Shown here one piece after another: positions 1 to 7,204 of a stretch of DNA of 49,568 nt. Source of the DNA: Candidatus Eiseniibacteriota bacterium (GTDB lineage: Bacteria; Eisenbacteria; RBG-16-71-46). The notes under the pieces were generated by a model, which was given only the letters and a program-made list of their open reading frames with translations, searched no databases and was not told the origin of the DNA. The DNA lies in the NCBI GenBank assembly GCA_016178725.1, contig JACOSV010000026.1, forward strand, positions 85,965 to 135,532, in the 5' to 3' direction. Position 1 is the first letter of the stretch; each line of letters starts with the position of its first letter. A program made the position numbers and the translations under genes.

Positions 1-1462
1 TCTCGACCGAGCGCGCGACCAGGAGCTCCATCGTCCCATTCGCGGAGTCGAGCCGGCGGCGCATCAAGTCCATCGCCCAGCCGTGGCGCGCCCACACCGG
101 CACCCAGGTGACGAATCCCTCGACGCGGCGCAGCGCGGGATTCCACGCCACCGCGAGCCAGCTCTCGTGCAGCCGCTTGGGATCGAAGCGCCCCATGCAG
201 AAGCCGCGCTCGGTGCCGCGATGGGCCTTGACCCAGCCCTGCGAAACCTCGTGAATCTGCGCGAGCAGCCCGTCCGGGTCCGCGTGCGGCTGCAGCGGAT
301 GATCGGGCAAGAAGTGGCGCACCTCGATCCCCGCCTGTTCGGCCTTGTGCACCGAGCGCCGCACCGAGCCGATCGGTCCGCCCGCGAGCGTGAAGCGGTC
401 GACGTGCAGCACCGGGTCCTCGCCGATGTGGATCGCCCGCCAGCCCATGGCGCGATACGCGGGGACGCGCTCGGCGCTGGCCTGGAAGAAGGCGAACTGC
501 CAGTCGCGATCGCGGCAGAAGAGCGCGAAGTCGCGCAGCAGCGATGGCATCTCATCGGCGGGCCCGATCGGATCGCCGATGGCGAGCAGCGTGTCGGACT
601 CGAAGCGATAGGCGATCACCGCGCGATGGTTGCGGCTGAAGAAGTAGTCGCAGTCGTCGCCGAGCGCGAACGCCGAGACCGAGCTGTCGCCGTGCTCGCG
701 CAGCAGCGCCGCGACCCGCCCGGCCTCGGCGCGGTGGCGCTCGCGATGCGTCGCCGGGCGCAGCGCCGCGAGCGCGAGCCCGATGAGTCCGGTGATGCCG
801 AGGATGCTGATCGAGGCGAGGAACCAGCGGTCGAGCCGATGGTGGCGCGGCACGAGGATCGTCGACTCGCCGGTGCCGAAGAGCTGATGGGCGGCTTCGC
901 GCGCCGCGCGCGCCAGCGAGGCGCCCTGGCCGAGCCGCGACTCGAGCGACCAGCAGCCGATCACCGCGTAGAGCGCGAGCGCGACCGCGAACCACATCGC
1001 GCGCGAGCGCAGGTCCTGGAACGAGAGACCGCGGCTCCGCACGCGGAACGCGTCGCCGCTCACGCCGAGCGCGAACATCAGCCCGGCGGCGACGGTCGCC
1101 TCCTCGAAGTCGAACGCCTTGAGCAGATTGACCGGCACCGAGACCGCGCACAGCAGCAGCGCCGCGATGAACGCGCGCCGCTTGCCGCGGCGCAGACCCC
1201 ACGCCGTCACCAGCAGCAGTGCGCCGGCGAGCAGCGTGTACGTGCGGCTGGTTTCCAGCACTTCGGTCGGCACGATGTGGACCAGCGCCATCAGCCGGTC
1301 GGGCGGCTGCGAGAGCATCGCCGAGAGCAGATCGACCAGCCCCATCGTCGCGACGGCGAGCGCGAGCAGCGATCGGCGCCAGACGTACGTCCGGGAGTAG
1401 TCGCGGGACGCCTCGGCCGGGGCGATCGCCGGCCCGGCCGAGCCGGGCGCGGGAAGTGCCAT
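1..1462 (-). CDS. DUF2156 (MprF C-terminal-like) integral membrane protein, partial
   Basis: The protein runs off the left edge of the window; about 487 residues are visible. The N-terminal half has about six hydrophobic helices (for example SLLALAVATMGLVDLL and FLASISILGITGLIGLALA). The C-terminal half from about residue 265 matches the DUF2156 acyltransferase fold of phosphatidylglycerol lysyltransferase (MprF): FALGDDCDYFFS, AIGDPIGPADE, GFCMGRFD and DLMRRRLDSANG. Family members move an aminoacyl group from tRNA to membrane lipid, but orphan DUF2156 proteins often lack a proven substrate, so aminoacyl-lipid synthesis is inference. The ATG at 1462 is preferred: a TAGTGT -10-like box ends 8 nt upstream, suggesting a near-leaderless mRNA, and no better start lies upstream. 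The other long open frames here on both strands are GC-bias shadows. Confidence 0.85.
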   Translation of the reverse strand, partial: MALPAPGSAGPAIAPAEASRDYSRTYVWRRSLLALAVATMGLVDLLSAMLSQPPDRLMALVHIVPTEVLETSRTYTLLAGALLLVTAWGLRRGKRRAFIAALLLCAVSVPVNLLKAFDFEEATVAAGLMFALGVSGDAFRVRSRGLSFQDLRSRAMWFAVALALYAVIGCWSLESRLGQGASLARAAREAAHQLFGTGESTILVPRHHRLDRWFLASISILGITGLIGLALAALRPATHRERHRAEAGRVAALLREHGDSSVSAFALGDDCDYFFSRNHRAVIAYRFESDTLLAIGDPIGPADEMPSLLRDFALFCRDRDWQFAFFQASAERVPAYRAMGWRAIHIGEDPVLHVDRFTLAGGPIGSVRRSVHKAEQAGIEVRHFLPDHPLQPHADPDGLLAQIHEVSQGWVKAHRGTERGFCMGRFDPKRLHESWLAVAWNPALRRVEGFVTWVPVWARHGWAMDLMRRRLDSANGTMELLVARSVE

Positions 1463-1470
1463 GGCCGCGC

Positions 1471-1476
1471 ACACTA
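1471..1476 (-). promoter_or_regulatory. Putative -10 box of a near-leaderless promoter for the DUF2156 gene
   Basis: TAGTGT on the minus strand, 8 nt before the ATG at 1462, so the predicted transcript begins within about 2 nt of the start codon. The -35 region is weak (TTCGCC-like at 1500-1495). It belongs to a pattern repeated at several genes in the window. Confidence 0.4.
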
Positions 1477-1672
1477 GCAGCCGGCGGCATCCCCGGCGAA
1501 AGGGGCTGCGAATGCGGAGACTCCGAGAATTCACGTCTCCTTGATATGTCGCCGCGCGTGATGGACAAGTGTCTTCCGGTTCATGATCACGAGCGGTGCA
1601 GGCACCACGGACGGATTCGAACGAGGATTTCATCTCCGCGCGGGCAGGGATGATCTGCATCGGAGAGGGTCG

Positions 1673-2767
1673 ATGAATCGGCAAGCTCGACATGGCATGT
1701 GGGCGCTCGCGTTCGTCGCGATGGCGCTCGTCCCGGCGGCGGCACGCGCCGCCGCGCTGCCGTGCTGCTCCGACCGTCTCGCGACGATTCGCGTCGCGCC
1801 CGCGCATCCCGCCCACCGCCGTCACGCGCTCGCGCGCCATCGCCGCCTGACGCGGATCACGGCGCTCGCCGCCAATCATCAGCCGCCGCGCCGCGACGAC
1901 CCGAAGCCGGCCCTGCCGCGCTCGCGGGGGCGCCACAAGGCGACGCTGCCGACGCTCGCCCACGCCTCGCGCCACGCGTCCGGGTCGAAGGCCGGATCGC
2001 GGAGCGTCGGCATCGCGGTCGCCACCGGCGCGCTGCTCACGGTCGACGTCGCGGGGCTCGATGCGCGGCAGGACGCGCGCCCCGACGCGCGCGAGCATCC
2101 GGTGTCCAGCGGCCGCGGGCCTCCGCGCGCGAGCCCGATCGGATTCCCGAGCCTCGCGCTGTTCCTGCTTGCCGTCCGCGCGCGACGCCGTTCCCGTTTA
2201 CGCGCGCACCCCGCCGCGTCTCCCGTTTCCCCGTCTCACCCGTTGACCGAGGTAGCCCTGGCGCCGCCTCCACGCCGTTCGCCCCGAGGGCGCGACGGTG
2301 TGCATTCGCATGCCCTCGATCGGAGGTTCTCCATGTCCCGCATCAAGATCATCGCCGCCATCGTGGCGGTCTTCGCCCTCGCGGCCTCGCTCGCGTTCGC
2401 ACAGGGCGGCAGCACGACGACCGGCGGCAGCACGTCGACCGCGCCGGCCGCGACGGCTCCCGCCAAGGCCGCGCCGGCCGAGAAGCCCATGATGGCCGAG
2501 AAGTCCACGACGGCCGAGAAGCCGAAGATGAAGGGCGAGAAGCACGCGATGATGATGAAGTGCGACCTCAACAGCGCCCCCAAGGAGGAGTTGATGAAGC
2601 TCTCGGGCATCGACGACGCGACCGCGGACAAGATCGTCGCCGCGCGTCCGTTCAAGAGCCGCGGGGAGCTGATGTCGAAGAACATCCTCACGAAGGCGCA
2701 GTACTCGAAGGTCTCCTCGCACGTCACCGTGAAGTCGGCGAAGGCGTCGAAGGAGATGACGAAGTAG
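1673..2767 (+). CDS. Possible secreted Ala/Arg-rich ORF reading through into the HHH protein frame
   Basis: An ATG at 1673, preceded by a purine-rich CGGAGAGGG, opens a frame whose first 26 residues look like a signal peptide (MNRQARHGMWALAFVAMALV...AAARA). Codon use is strongly GC3-biased to about 2190, as in real genes here, then degrades; there is no stop before the internal ATG of the helix-hairpin-helix gene at 2333, which has its own signal peptide. The segment has no recognisable domain and is rich in Ala, Arg, His and Pro. It may be a real secreted protein whose stop was lost or frameshifted, or a spurious extension. A single protein with two signal peptides is unlikely, so this call is tentative. 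Confidence 0.3.
   Translation: MNRQARHGMWALAFVAMALVPAAARAAALPCCSDRLATIRVAPAHPAHRRHALARHRRLTRITALAANHQPPRRDDPKPALPRSRGRHKATLPTLAHASRHASGSKAGSRSVGIAVATGALLTVDVAGLDARQDARPDAREHPVSSGRGPPRASPIGFPSLALFLLAVRARRRSRLRAHPAASPVSPSHPLTEVALAPPPRRSPRGRDGVHSHALDRRFSMSRIKIIAAIVAVFALAASLAFAQGGSTTTGGSTSTAPAATAPAKAAPAEKPMMAEKSTTAEKPKMKGEKHAMMMKCDLNSAPKEELMKLSGIDDATADKIVAARPFKSRGELMSKNILTKAQYSKVSSHVTVKSAKASKEMTK
2333..2767 (+). CDS. Secreted ComEA-like helix-hairpin-helix protein
   Basis: 144 residues. Signal peptide 1-24 (MSRIKIIAAIVAVFALAASLAFA), then a low-complexity Ser/Thr/Gly and Ala/Lys/Glu linker (about 25-75), then a helix-hairpin-helix module: LNSAPKEELMKLSGIDDATADKIVAARPFKSRGEL. The motif NSA..EEL..L.GI....A..I...RPF is typical of ComEA/Psb-type periplasmic HHH domains, which bind DNA non-specifically. 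The start is supported by CGGAGG 6 nt upstream of the ATG. A strong terminator follows directly. A role in DNA uptake is possible, but no other competence gene is nearby, so that remains inference. Confidence 0.85.
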   Translation: MSRIKIIAAIVAVFALAASLAFAQGGSTTTGGSTSTAPAATAPAKAAPAEKPMMAEKSTTAEKPKMKGEKHAMMMKCDLNSAPKEELMKLSGIDDATADKIVAARPFKSRGELMSKNILTKAQYSKVSSHVTVKSAKASKEMTK

Positions 2768-2784
2768 CTCGTCGCAGCATCCGG

Positions 2785-2823
2785 AACGCCGCGGACCCCG
2801 CCGTACCGGGCCGCGGCGTTTTC
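2785..2823 (+). terminator. Rho-independent terminator after the HHH gene
   Basis: Perfect 10-bp inverted repeat, AACGCCGCGG (2785-2794) and CCGCGGCGTT (2811-2820), with a 16-nt loop and a four-T run. It lies 18 nt after the HHH stop codon and just before the Shine-Dalgarno of the next gene. Confidence 0.8.
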
Positions 2824-2837
2824 GTGAGGAGGCTCCC

Positions 2838-3668
2838 ATGTCCGATTCGATCCTGCTCGCCGAAGCCGACGGTGTCGCGACGCTCGTCCTCAACCGCCCC
2901 GACAAGCTCAACGCGTTTGCCGACGCGATGCGCGAAGCGTTCATCGCCGCGATCGACGCGGTCGCGGCGAGCGCCACCGCGCGCGTGCTCGTCATCACGG
3001 GCGCCGGCCGCGCGTTCTGCGCCGGCGGCGACGTCGGCTTCATGGCGCGGCTGAAGCAGGAGGGACGCGCGTTCGCGGGCGGGCTCGAGCCGCTGGTGGA
3101 CACCGGGCGCACCGGGATCGCGAAGCTGTGGGCGCTGCCGATCCCGACGCTCGCGGCGGTCAACGGCGCCGCGGCCGGCGGCGGCGCGAACCTCGCGCTC
3201 GCCTGCGACCTGCGCATCGCCTCCGACCGCGCGAGCTTCGGCCAGTCGTTCGTGAAGATCGGACTCCATCCCGACTGGGGCGGTACCTACTTCCTGCCGC
3301 GGCTCGTCGGCGTCGCGAAGGCGCTCGAGCTCGGCTGGCTCGGCGATCAGGTGGACGCCGCCGAGGCGCTGCGGATCGGCATGGTCGAGCGCGTCCTGCC
3401 GCACGACCGGCTGCTCGACGAGACGCGCGCGCTCGCGGCGCGGCTCGCGGCGGCGCCGCCGCACGTGCTGCGCGCGGTCAAGCGCACGATGCGCGCCGGG
3501 CTCGAGCGCGGCCTGGACGAATGCCTCGCCGACGAGCTCGAGACGCAGGCCATGTGCTGGAATCACGCCGACAGCGACGAGGGGATCCGCGCGTTCGCGG
3601 AGCGCCGCGCTCCGGCGTTCGGCCGTTCGCGTGAGGCCGACCCGGCCATCGGGGGCCGCTTCGAATAG
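2838..3668 (+). CDS. Enoyl-CoA hydratase/isomerase family protein (PaaG-like)
   Basis: 276 residues, full crotonase-fold length. The oxyanion-hole segments are CAGGDVGFM (61-69) and NGAAAGGGANLALACDLRIA (109-128). At the active site the usual hydratase glutamate is absent: FGQSFVKIGLHPDWGGT places F where hydratases have E, and supplies Asp146 in the PD.GGT context used by PaaG-type isomerases (1,2-epoxyphenylacetyl-CoA isomerase and 3,2-enoyl-CoA isomerases). An isomerase is therefore more likely than a hydratase. GAGGAGG lies 5 nt upstream of the ATG. No other phenylacetate-pathway gene is in the window, so the substrate is unknown. Confidence 0.88.
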   Translation: MSDSILLAEADGVATLVLNRPDKLNAFADAMREAFIAAIDAVAASATARVLVITGAGRAFCAGGDVGFMARLKQEGRAFAGGLEPLVDTGRTGIAKLWALPIPTLAAVNGAAAGGGANLALACDLRIASDRASFGQSFVKIGLHPDWGGTYFLPRLVGVAKALELGWLGDQVDAAEALRIGMVERVLPHDRLLDETRALAARLAAAPPHVLRAVKRTMRAGLERGLDECLADELETQAMCWNHADSDEGIRAFAERRAPAFGRSREADPAIGGRFE

Positions 3669-3685
3669 CGATCAGCGAATAGCGA

Positions 3686-4678
3686 TCAGCGCGGCGGCGC
3701 GTCCGGGCTCTTGAGCCGTGCGATCGCGGCGGCCACCGCGGCGCGGTCGGGCGCCGCGGGATCGGCGGCAAGCGAGCGCGCCAGGTTCGCGGCGGCCGCG
3801 GCACGGTCGCCGGCCCTCTCCTCGGCCGCCGCCATCCGGCGGTAGAGCGGCGCGTGCCACGGCGCCGCGCTCGCGGCGCGCGCGAAGACCGCCGCCGCCG
3901 TCGCCGCGTCCGCCGGCGTATGCGCCGCCGCGAGCAGGCTGTCGCCGCGCGCCAGATCCACCCACGCCTCGATCGGCACGACGCGGTGATCGCCCGCGGC
4001 AGGAAGCCGCGCCGCGACGCGCAGCAGATCGTCGCGGATCGCTTCCGCGTCGCCCGCGGAATCCGCGGCGGCGTTGCGGAAGCCGGCGAGGTAGCGCTCG
4101 AACGCGTCGCCGAGCTTCCCGGCGCGCTCCGCCGCAGCGCCGGTCGTCCGCGCCGCGCGCCAGTCGAACGCGTGGTCGGGCGGAAGCAGGAAGCGGATCG
4201 GCACCGCGACCTCGCTCGCGACCGCGCGGCCCTTGACGCGCAGCGGCAGGAACGACCAGCCGCGCACCGCGTCGATCGCGGCGCGATCGAGGCCGGGGAT
4301 GGACTGGAGCACGCGCGCGCCGCGAACGCTGCCGTCGATCGCGACGCGCACGGCGAGCAGCACCGTGCCCTGCGTGCCGGCCTTGAGCGCCGCGTCGGGA
4401 TAGCGCGGCGCGACGTGCGTGCGCACCGTCGGGGCACCGGGCTCGTCGATCATCGCGAGCGCCTCGGCGCCCTGTGCCACCTCGTCGCCGAGCGAATCGG
4501 CGTCCACAGGCGCGTCGGACTTGCGCAGGGCGTCCTGGTCGGGGATCGCCGGGCGTCCACGCGAGACATCGCTCTGCGCGAACGCCGGCGCCGCGATCGC
4601 GAGCGCGCACGCGGCGATCCACGCGGCGATCGGCGCCGCGCGCGCAGGCGCACGCCGCTCGTCAGGGCTTGCGTGCAC
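3686..4678 (-). CDS. Secreted/periplasmic TonB C-terminal domain plus TPR protein
   Basis: About 330 residues from a GTG at 4678, which overlaps the 3' end of arsM by 17 nt. Signal peptide up to about residue 36 (...AACALAIAAPAFAQ). A TonB_C fold at about 85-165 shows APRYPDAALKAGTQGTVLL, VAIDGSVRGARVLQS and A.DAVRGWSFLPLRVKG, followed by an Ala-rich helical region with two or three TPR-like repeats. The TonB N-terminal anchor and Pro-rich spanner are missing, so it is probably not a classical energy transducer; TonB_C domains of this kind occur in many soluble periplasmic proteins. Last gene of the arsenic/STAS run. The exact start is uncertain because of the overlap. Confidence 0.78.
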   Translation of the reverse strand: MHASPDERRAPARAAPIAAWIAACALAIAAPAFAQSDVSRGRPAIPDQDALRKSDAPVDADSLGDEVAQGAEALAMIDEPGAPTVRTHVAPRYPDAALKAGTQGTVLLAVRVAIDGSVRGARVLQSIPGLDRAAIDAVRGWSFLPLRVKGRAVASEVAVPIRFLLPPDHAFDWRAARTTGAAAERAGKLGDAFERYLAGFRNAAADSAGDAEAIRDDLLRVAARLPAAGDHRVVPIEAWVDLARGDSLLAAAHTPADAATAAAVFARAASAAPWHAPLYRRMAAAEERAGDRAAAAANLARSLAADPAAPDRAAVAAAIARLKSPDAPPR

Positions 4679-5507
4679 GGACCTTGACCGAGCGCACCGC
4701 GGCGAACGCGATCCGGCCGGGCGAATCGGCGGCGAGTCGGTCGGCGCCGACGTCGTAGCCCGATTCCTCCACGATTTCGACGTCCGCGAAGCCCGCATCG
4801 CGCATCATGCCCAGATAGTCCTCACGCACCGCGGCGCCCGCGACGCAGCCGACGTGCTGCTCGAGATCGGCGCGCGTCCGGTCGTCGAGCGCGTGCGTCA
4901 GCACGAGGTCGCTGACCAGCATCCGCCCCGCGGGCCGGAGCGCGCGCAGCGCCTCGCGGAAGGCCTGCGGCTTGTCGGGCGAGAGGTTGATCACGCAGTT
5001 CGAGATCACCACATCCACGCTCGCATCCGCCACCGGAAGATGCTCGATCTCGCCGAGCCGGAACTCGACCGCCGCGGCCCCCGCCGCGGCGCCGGCGGCG
5101 CCGGCCGCGGCGCCGGCGGCGCCGGCGGACGTCGCCGCATTCGCGCGCGCCCGCTCGATCATCGCCGGCGTCATGTCCACGCCGATCACGCGCCCCGTGG
5201 AGCCTACCTCGCGCGCGGCGAGGAAGCAGTCGATCCCGGCGCCCGAGCCGAGGTCGAGCACCGTCTCGCCCGCGCGCAGATCCGCCCACGCGAGCGGATT
5301 GCCGCAGCCGAGGCCGAGGTTCGCGCCGGCCGGGATCGCCGCCGCCTGCTCGGGCGTGTAGCCGATGCGATCGAGCACGTCGGGCGTGTCGCTGCAGCAG
5401 CTGCCGGCACAGCAGCCGGGATCGCGGCCCTCGGCGATCGCTCCGTACTTCTCGCGCACCGTGGCGCGCGGATCGGTGGCCGCGGTGTTCGTGGGGGATG
5501 ACGTCAT
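4662..5507 (-). CDS. arsM: Arsenite S-adenosylmethionine methyltransferase
   Basis: 281 residues. Class I SAM methyltransferase with the glycine motif VLDLGSGAGIDCFLAAREVG and acidic motif IGVDMTP. It has the cysteines that define ArsM-type As(III) methyltransferases: an N-terminal GCCAGSCC cluster, NCVINL, and HVGCVAGA. It is predicted to methylate cytosolic arsenite to mono-, di- and trimethylarsenicals. It lies 18 nt downstream of arsR, supporting co-regulation by arsenite. Oddity: the region between the SAM motifs carries an in-frame Gly/Ala low-complexity insert from a perfect 21-bp tandem duplication (5083-5124). Confidence 0.93.
   Translation of the reverse strand: MTSSPTNTAATDPRATVREKYGAIAEGRDPGCCAGSCCSDTPDVLDRIGYTPEQAAAIPAGANLGLGCGNPLAWADLRAGETVLDLGSGAGIDCFLAAREVGSTGRVIGVDMTPAMIERARANAATSAGAAGAAAGAAGAAAGAAAVEFRLGEIEHLPVADASVDVVISNCVINLSPDKPQAFREALRALRPAGRMLVSDLVLTHALDDRTRADLEQHVGCVAGAAVREDYLGMMRDAGFADVEIVEESGYDVGADRLAADSPGRIAFAAVRSVKVRARKP
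5083..5124. repeat. Perfect 21-bp tandem duplication inside arsM
   Basis: Two identical 21-bp units (5083-5103 and 5104-5124), followed by a partial third, encode a repeating Gly-Ala-Ala heptapeptide in ArsM. Because the unit is a multiple of three the frame is kept. It probably arose by replication slippage, and lies between SAM-binding and arsenic-binding elements. Confidence 0.9.
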
Positions 5508-5525
5508 GACGATCTCCTTTGCGGC

Positions 5526-5831
5526 CTAGAGGCCGCCGATCAGGTCCTTCACGCGCCGGACCATCCTGGGATCGACGCAGTAGCAGACACGCGGCCCGTC
5601 CACCTCGCCGACGATCAGCCCGGCGATCTTGAGCACCTTGAGGTGCTGCGAGACCGTCGGCTGGGCGAGCGGCAGGCCGTCCACGATCTCGCCGCACGCG
5701 CACTCGCCGCGCGCCAGCAGCCGGCGCACGATCGCGACGCGCGCCGGGTGCCCGAGCGCCTTGGCGAGCCGCGCGAGCTCGGTGTCGGCCGCGGTCATCG
5801 CGCCCATGGGTCGTCCGGTCCTATCGTTCAT
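5526..5831 (-). CDS. arsR: ArsR-family arsenic-responsive repressor
   Basis: 101 residues from the ATG at 5831 (MNDRTGRPM); a second ATG at 5807 would give 93. Winged helix-turn-helix of the ArsR/SmtB family: [18 protein letters not shown], then GECACGEI, where the C-x-C of the metal-sensing helix sits, then the recognition helix [17 protein letters not shown] second Cys pair (VCYC) lies in the wing and could complete a three-coordinate As(III) site. It sits 18 nt upstream of arsM and has a perfect inverted repeat over its own start, indicating autorepression. Neither start has a strong Shine-Dalgarno. Confidence 0.93.
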   Translation of the reverse strand: MNDRTGRPMGAMTAADTELARLAKALGHPARVAIVRRLLARGECACGEIVDGLPLAQPTVSQHLKVLKIAGLIVGEVDGPRVCYCVDPRMVRRVKDLIGGL

Positions 5832-5847
5832 CGTAGATATACGATGA
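5828..5847. promoter_or_regulatory. Putative ArsR operator (inverted repeat)
   Basis: TCATCGTA (5828-5835), spacer GATA, TACGATGA (5840-5847): a perfect 8-bp inverted repeat with an AT-rich centre in otherwise very GC-rich DNA. It covers the arsR ATG and the region just upstream, where ArsR/SmtB operators typically sit. That ArsR binds here is inference. Confidence 0.65.
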
Positions 5848-5865
5848 CACATCGCCCCGCCCGGT

Positions 5866-6231
5866 TCAACCCTTTTTCGCGTCGTCCGCCGCGAGCGCCG
5901 CCAGCGCCTCATCGAGCGTGGGAAAATATTCCAGCGTGGGGATGAGATGGAGCATGTTCATGAGGTAGTGGACGCGCGGCGTCATGGCGCAGAGGCAGAA
6001 CCGGGCCCGGGCGATGCCGGCGCGCCGGAAGCCGTCGAGGATCACGCCGAAGCCGATCGAGTTGATGATCTGGACGCGCCGCATGTCGACCACGATCCGG
6101 GGGTCGCCGCGATCGACCGCCCCGCGCTGGGCGTCCTCGAGCCCGCGGTTCTCCTCGTCGGTCACGAGATTCCCGGCCGGCGTGATCACCGTGACCCGCC
6201 CCTCGCGCTGCTCGATCATCGCCGGCATCAT
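5866..6231 (-). CDS. STAS-domain protein (anti-sigma factor antagonist type)
   Basis: 121 residues, a single STAS domain as in SpoIIAA/RsbV. Beta strands [11 protein letters not shown] and [12 protein letters not shown] lead to the phosphorylation loop with Ser58 ([10 protein letters not shown]), then the C-terminal helix region [15 protein letters not shown]. Family members bind an anti-sigma kinase when unphosphorylated, releasing a sigma factor. No partner kinase or phosphatase is in the window. It starts the minus-strand run that includes arsR (35-nt gap). ATGs at 6231, 6228 and 6219 are all possible; 6231 is used because of a GGGG tract just upstream. Confidence 0.85.
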   Translation of the reverse strand: MMPAMIEQREGRVTVITPAGNLVTDEENRGLEDAQRGAVDRGDPRIVVDMRRVQIINSIGFGVILDGFRRAGIARARFCLCAMTPRVHYLMNMLHLIPTLEYFPTLDEALAALAADDAKKG

Positions 6232-6259
6232 GCGCCCCCGTTCCGAGACCCGACCTCCG

Positions 6260-6289
6260 TTGACGCTCCGCGAAACGCCCGCCTATAAT
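6260..6289 (+). promoter_or_regulatory. Near-consensus sigma-70-type promoter for the enoyl-CoA hydratase
   Basis: TTGACG (6260-6265), 18-bp spacer, TATAAT (6284-6289). The predicted start at about 6296 gives a leader of about 77 nt before the ATG at 6373. This is the best match to the housekeeping consensus in the window. Confidence 0.8.
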
Positions 6290-6372
6290 CGCTGGCCATT
6301 CGCACGAACCGATCCGCCGCGGCCCCCGCCGCCCGCTGCTCCGTTTCGCCCGACTTCGCGGAGACCCCCGCC

Positions 6373-7182
6373 ATGGAAGCCACCACGATGAAAAAGCTCG
6401 TCGACTATCGCGTCAAGAACGGCGTCGCCTGGATCGAGCTCACCGATCCGCCCGCGAACACCTACACGTACGAGATGATGCGCGATCTCGACGACGCAAT
6501 CCTCCAGGCGCGCTTCGACGAGACGGTGCACGTGCTGGTGCTGCGCGGCGCGGGGGAGAAGTTCTTCTGCGCGGGCGCCAACATCAACATGCTCAAGACC
6601 GTGAACCCGACGTTCAAGTACTTCTTCTGCCTGCACGCCAACGAGACGCTCAACCGGCTCGAGCATACGCCCAAGCTGGTGATCGCGGCGCTCAACGGCC
6701 ACACGGTCGGCGGCGGGCTCGAGATCGCGATGGCGGCGGACCTCCGCATCGCGCGCAAGGGCGCGGGCAAGGTCGGCCTCCCCGAGGTGACACTCGGCGT
6801 CCTGCCCGGGACCGGCGGCACGCAGCGGCTCGCGCGCCTGGTCAACAAGAGCACGGCGATCGAGCTGATGGCGACCGGTGAGACGTTCGACTTCGAGAAG
6901 GGCCAGGCGATCGGCATCGTCAACCAGGTCTGGGAGACCGCGAGCGCCGACGAGTTCTTCGAGAAGATCCAGAAGTACGCCGAACAGTTCTGCCCACCGA
7001 ACAAGGCCGCCAAGGCCGTGGGGCGCATCAAGCGCTCCGTGCAGAGCGGCAGCGAGGTGGCCTTCGAGTCCGCGCTGGCGATCGAGCGCGAGCTGCAGCA
7101 GCAGCTCTTCCAGAGCGAGGACGCCAAGGAAGGCTTGAGCGCGTACGTCGAGAAGCGCAAGCCGAACTTCAGCGGCCGCTAG
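6373..7182 (+). CDS. Enoyl-CoA hydratase
   Basis: 269 residues, crotonase fold. Both hydratase glutamates are present: Glu138 in GLPEVTLGVLPGTGGTQRL and Glu164 in STAIELMATGE. The oxyanion hole is formed by CAGANINML (66-74) and NGHTVGGGLEIAMAADLRIA (108-127). It should hydrate trans-2-enoyl-CoA to 3-hydroxyacyl-CoA in beta-oxidation or a related pathway, in contrast to the isomerase-type paralogue at 2838-3668. The ATG has GGAG 9 nt upstream, and a near-consensus promoter precedes it. Lys and Asn are more frequent here than in neighbours, consistent with a highly expressed soluble enzyme. Confidence 0.92.
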   Translation: MEATTMKKLVDYRVKNGVAWIELTDPPANTYTYEMMRDLDDAILQARFDETVHVLVLRGAGEKFFCAGANINMLKTVNPTFKYFFCLHANETLNRLEHTPKLVIAALNGHTVGGGLEIAMAADLRIARKGAGKVGLPEVTLGVLPGTGGTQRLARLVNKSTAIELMATGETFDFEKGQAIGIVNQVWETASADEFFEKIQKYAEQFCPPNKAAKAVGRIKRSVQSGSEVAFESALAIERELQQQLFQSEDAKEGLSAYVEKRKPNFSGR

Positions 7183-7204
7183 CCGGCCGGGCGCGCGCGC
7201 GATC

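Noticed and set aside
83-1477. 464-codon open frame on the plus strand opposite the DUF2156 gene
   Set aside because: Arg/His-rich shadow of the real minus-strand gene; no domain or start signal, and the opposite frame has a clear DUF2156 match.
2198-3217. 339-codon minus-strand frame over the HHH and crotonase genes
   Set aside because: Product of GC bias; both plus-strand genes have family motifs and Shine-Dalgarno sites, and a terminator lies between them.
5840-5866. Leaderless promoter for arsR
   Set aside because: The AT-rich segment before the ATG gives no TANNNT box at the right distance; it is better explained as the ArsR operator.
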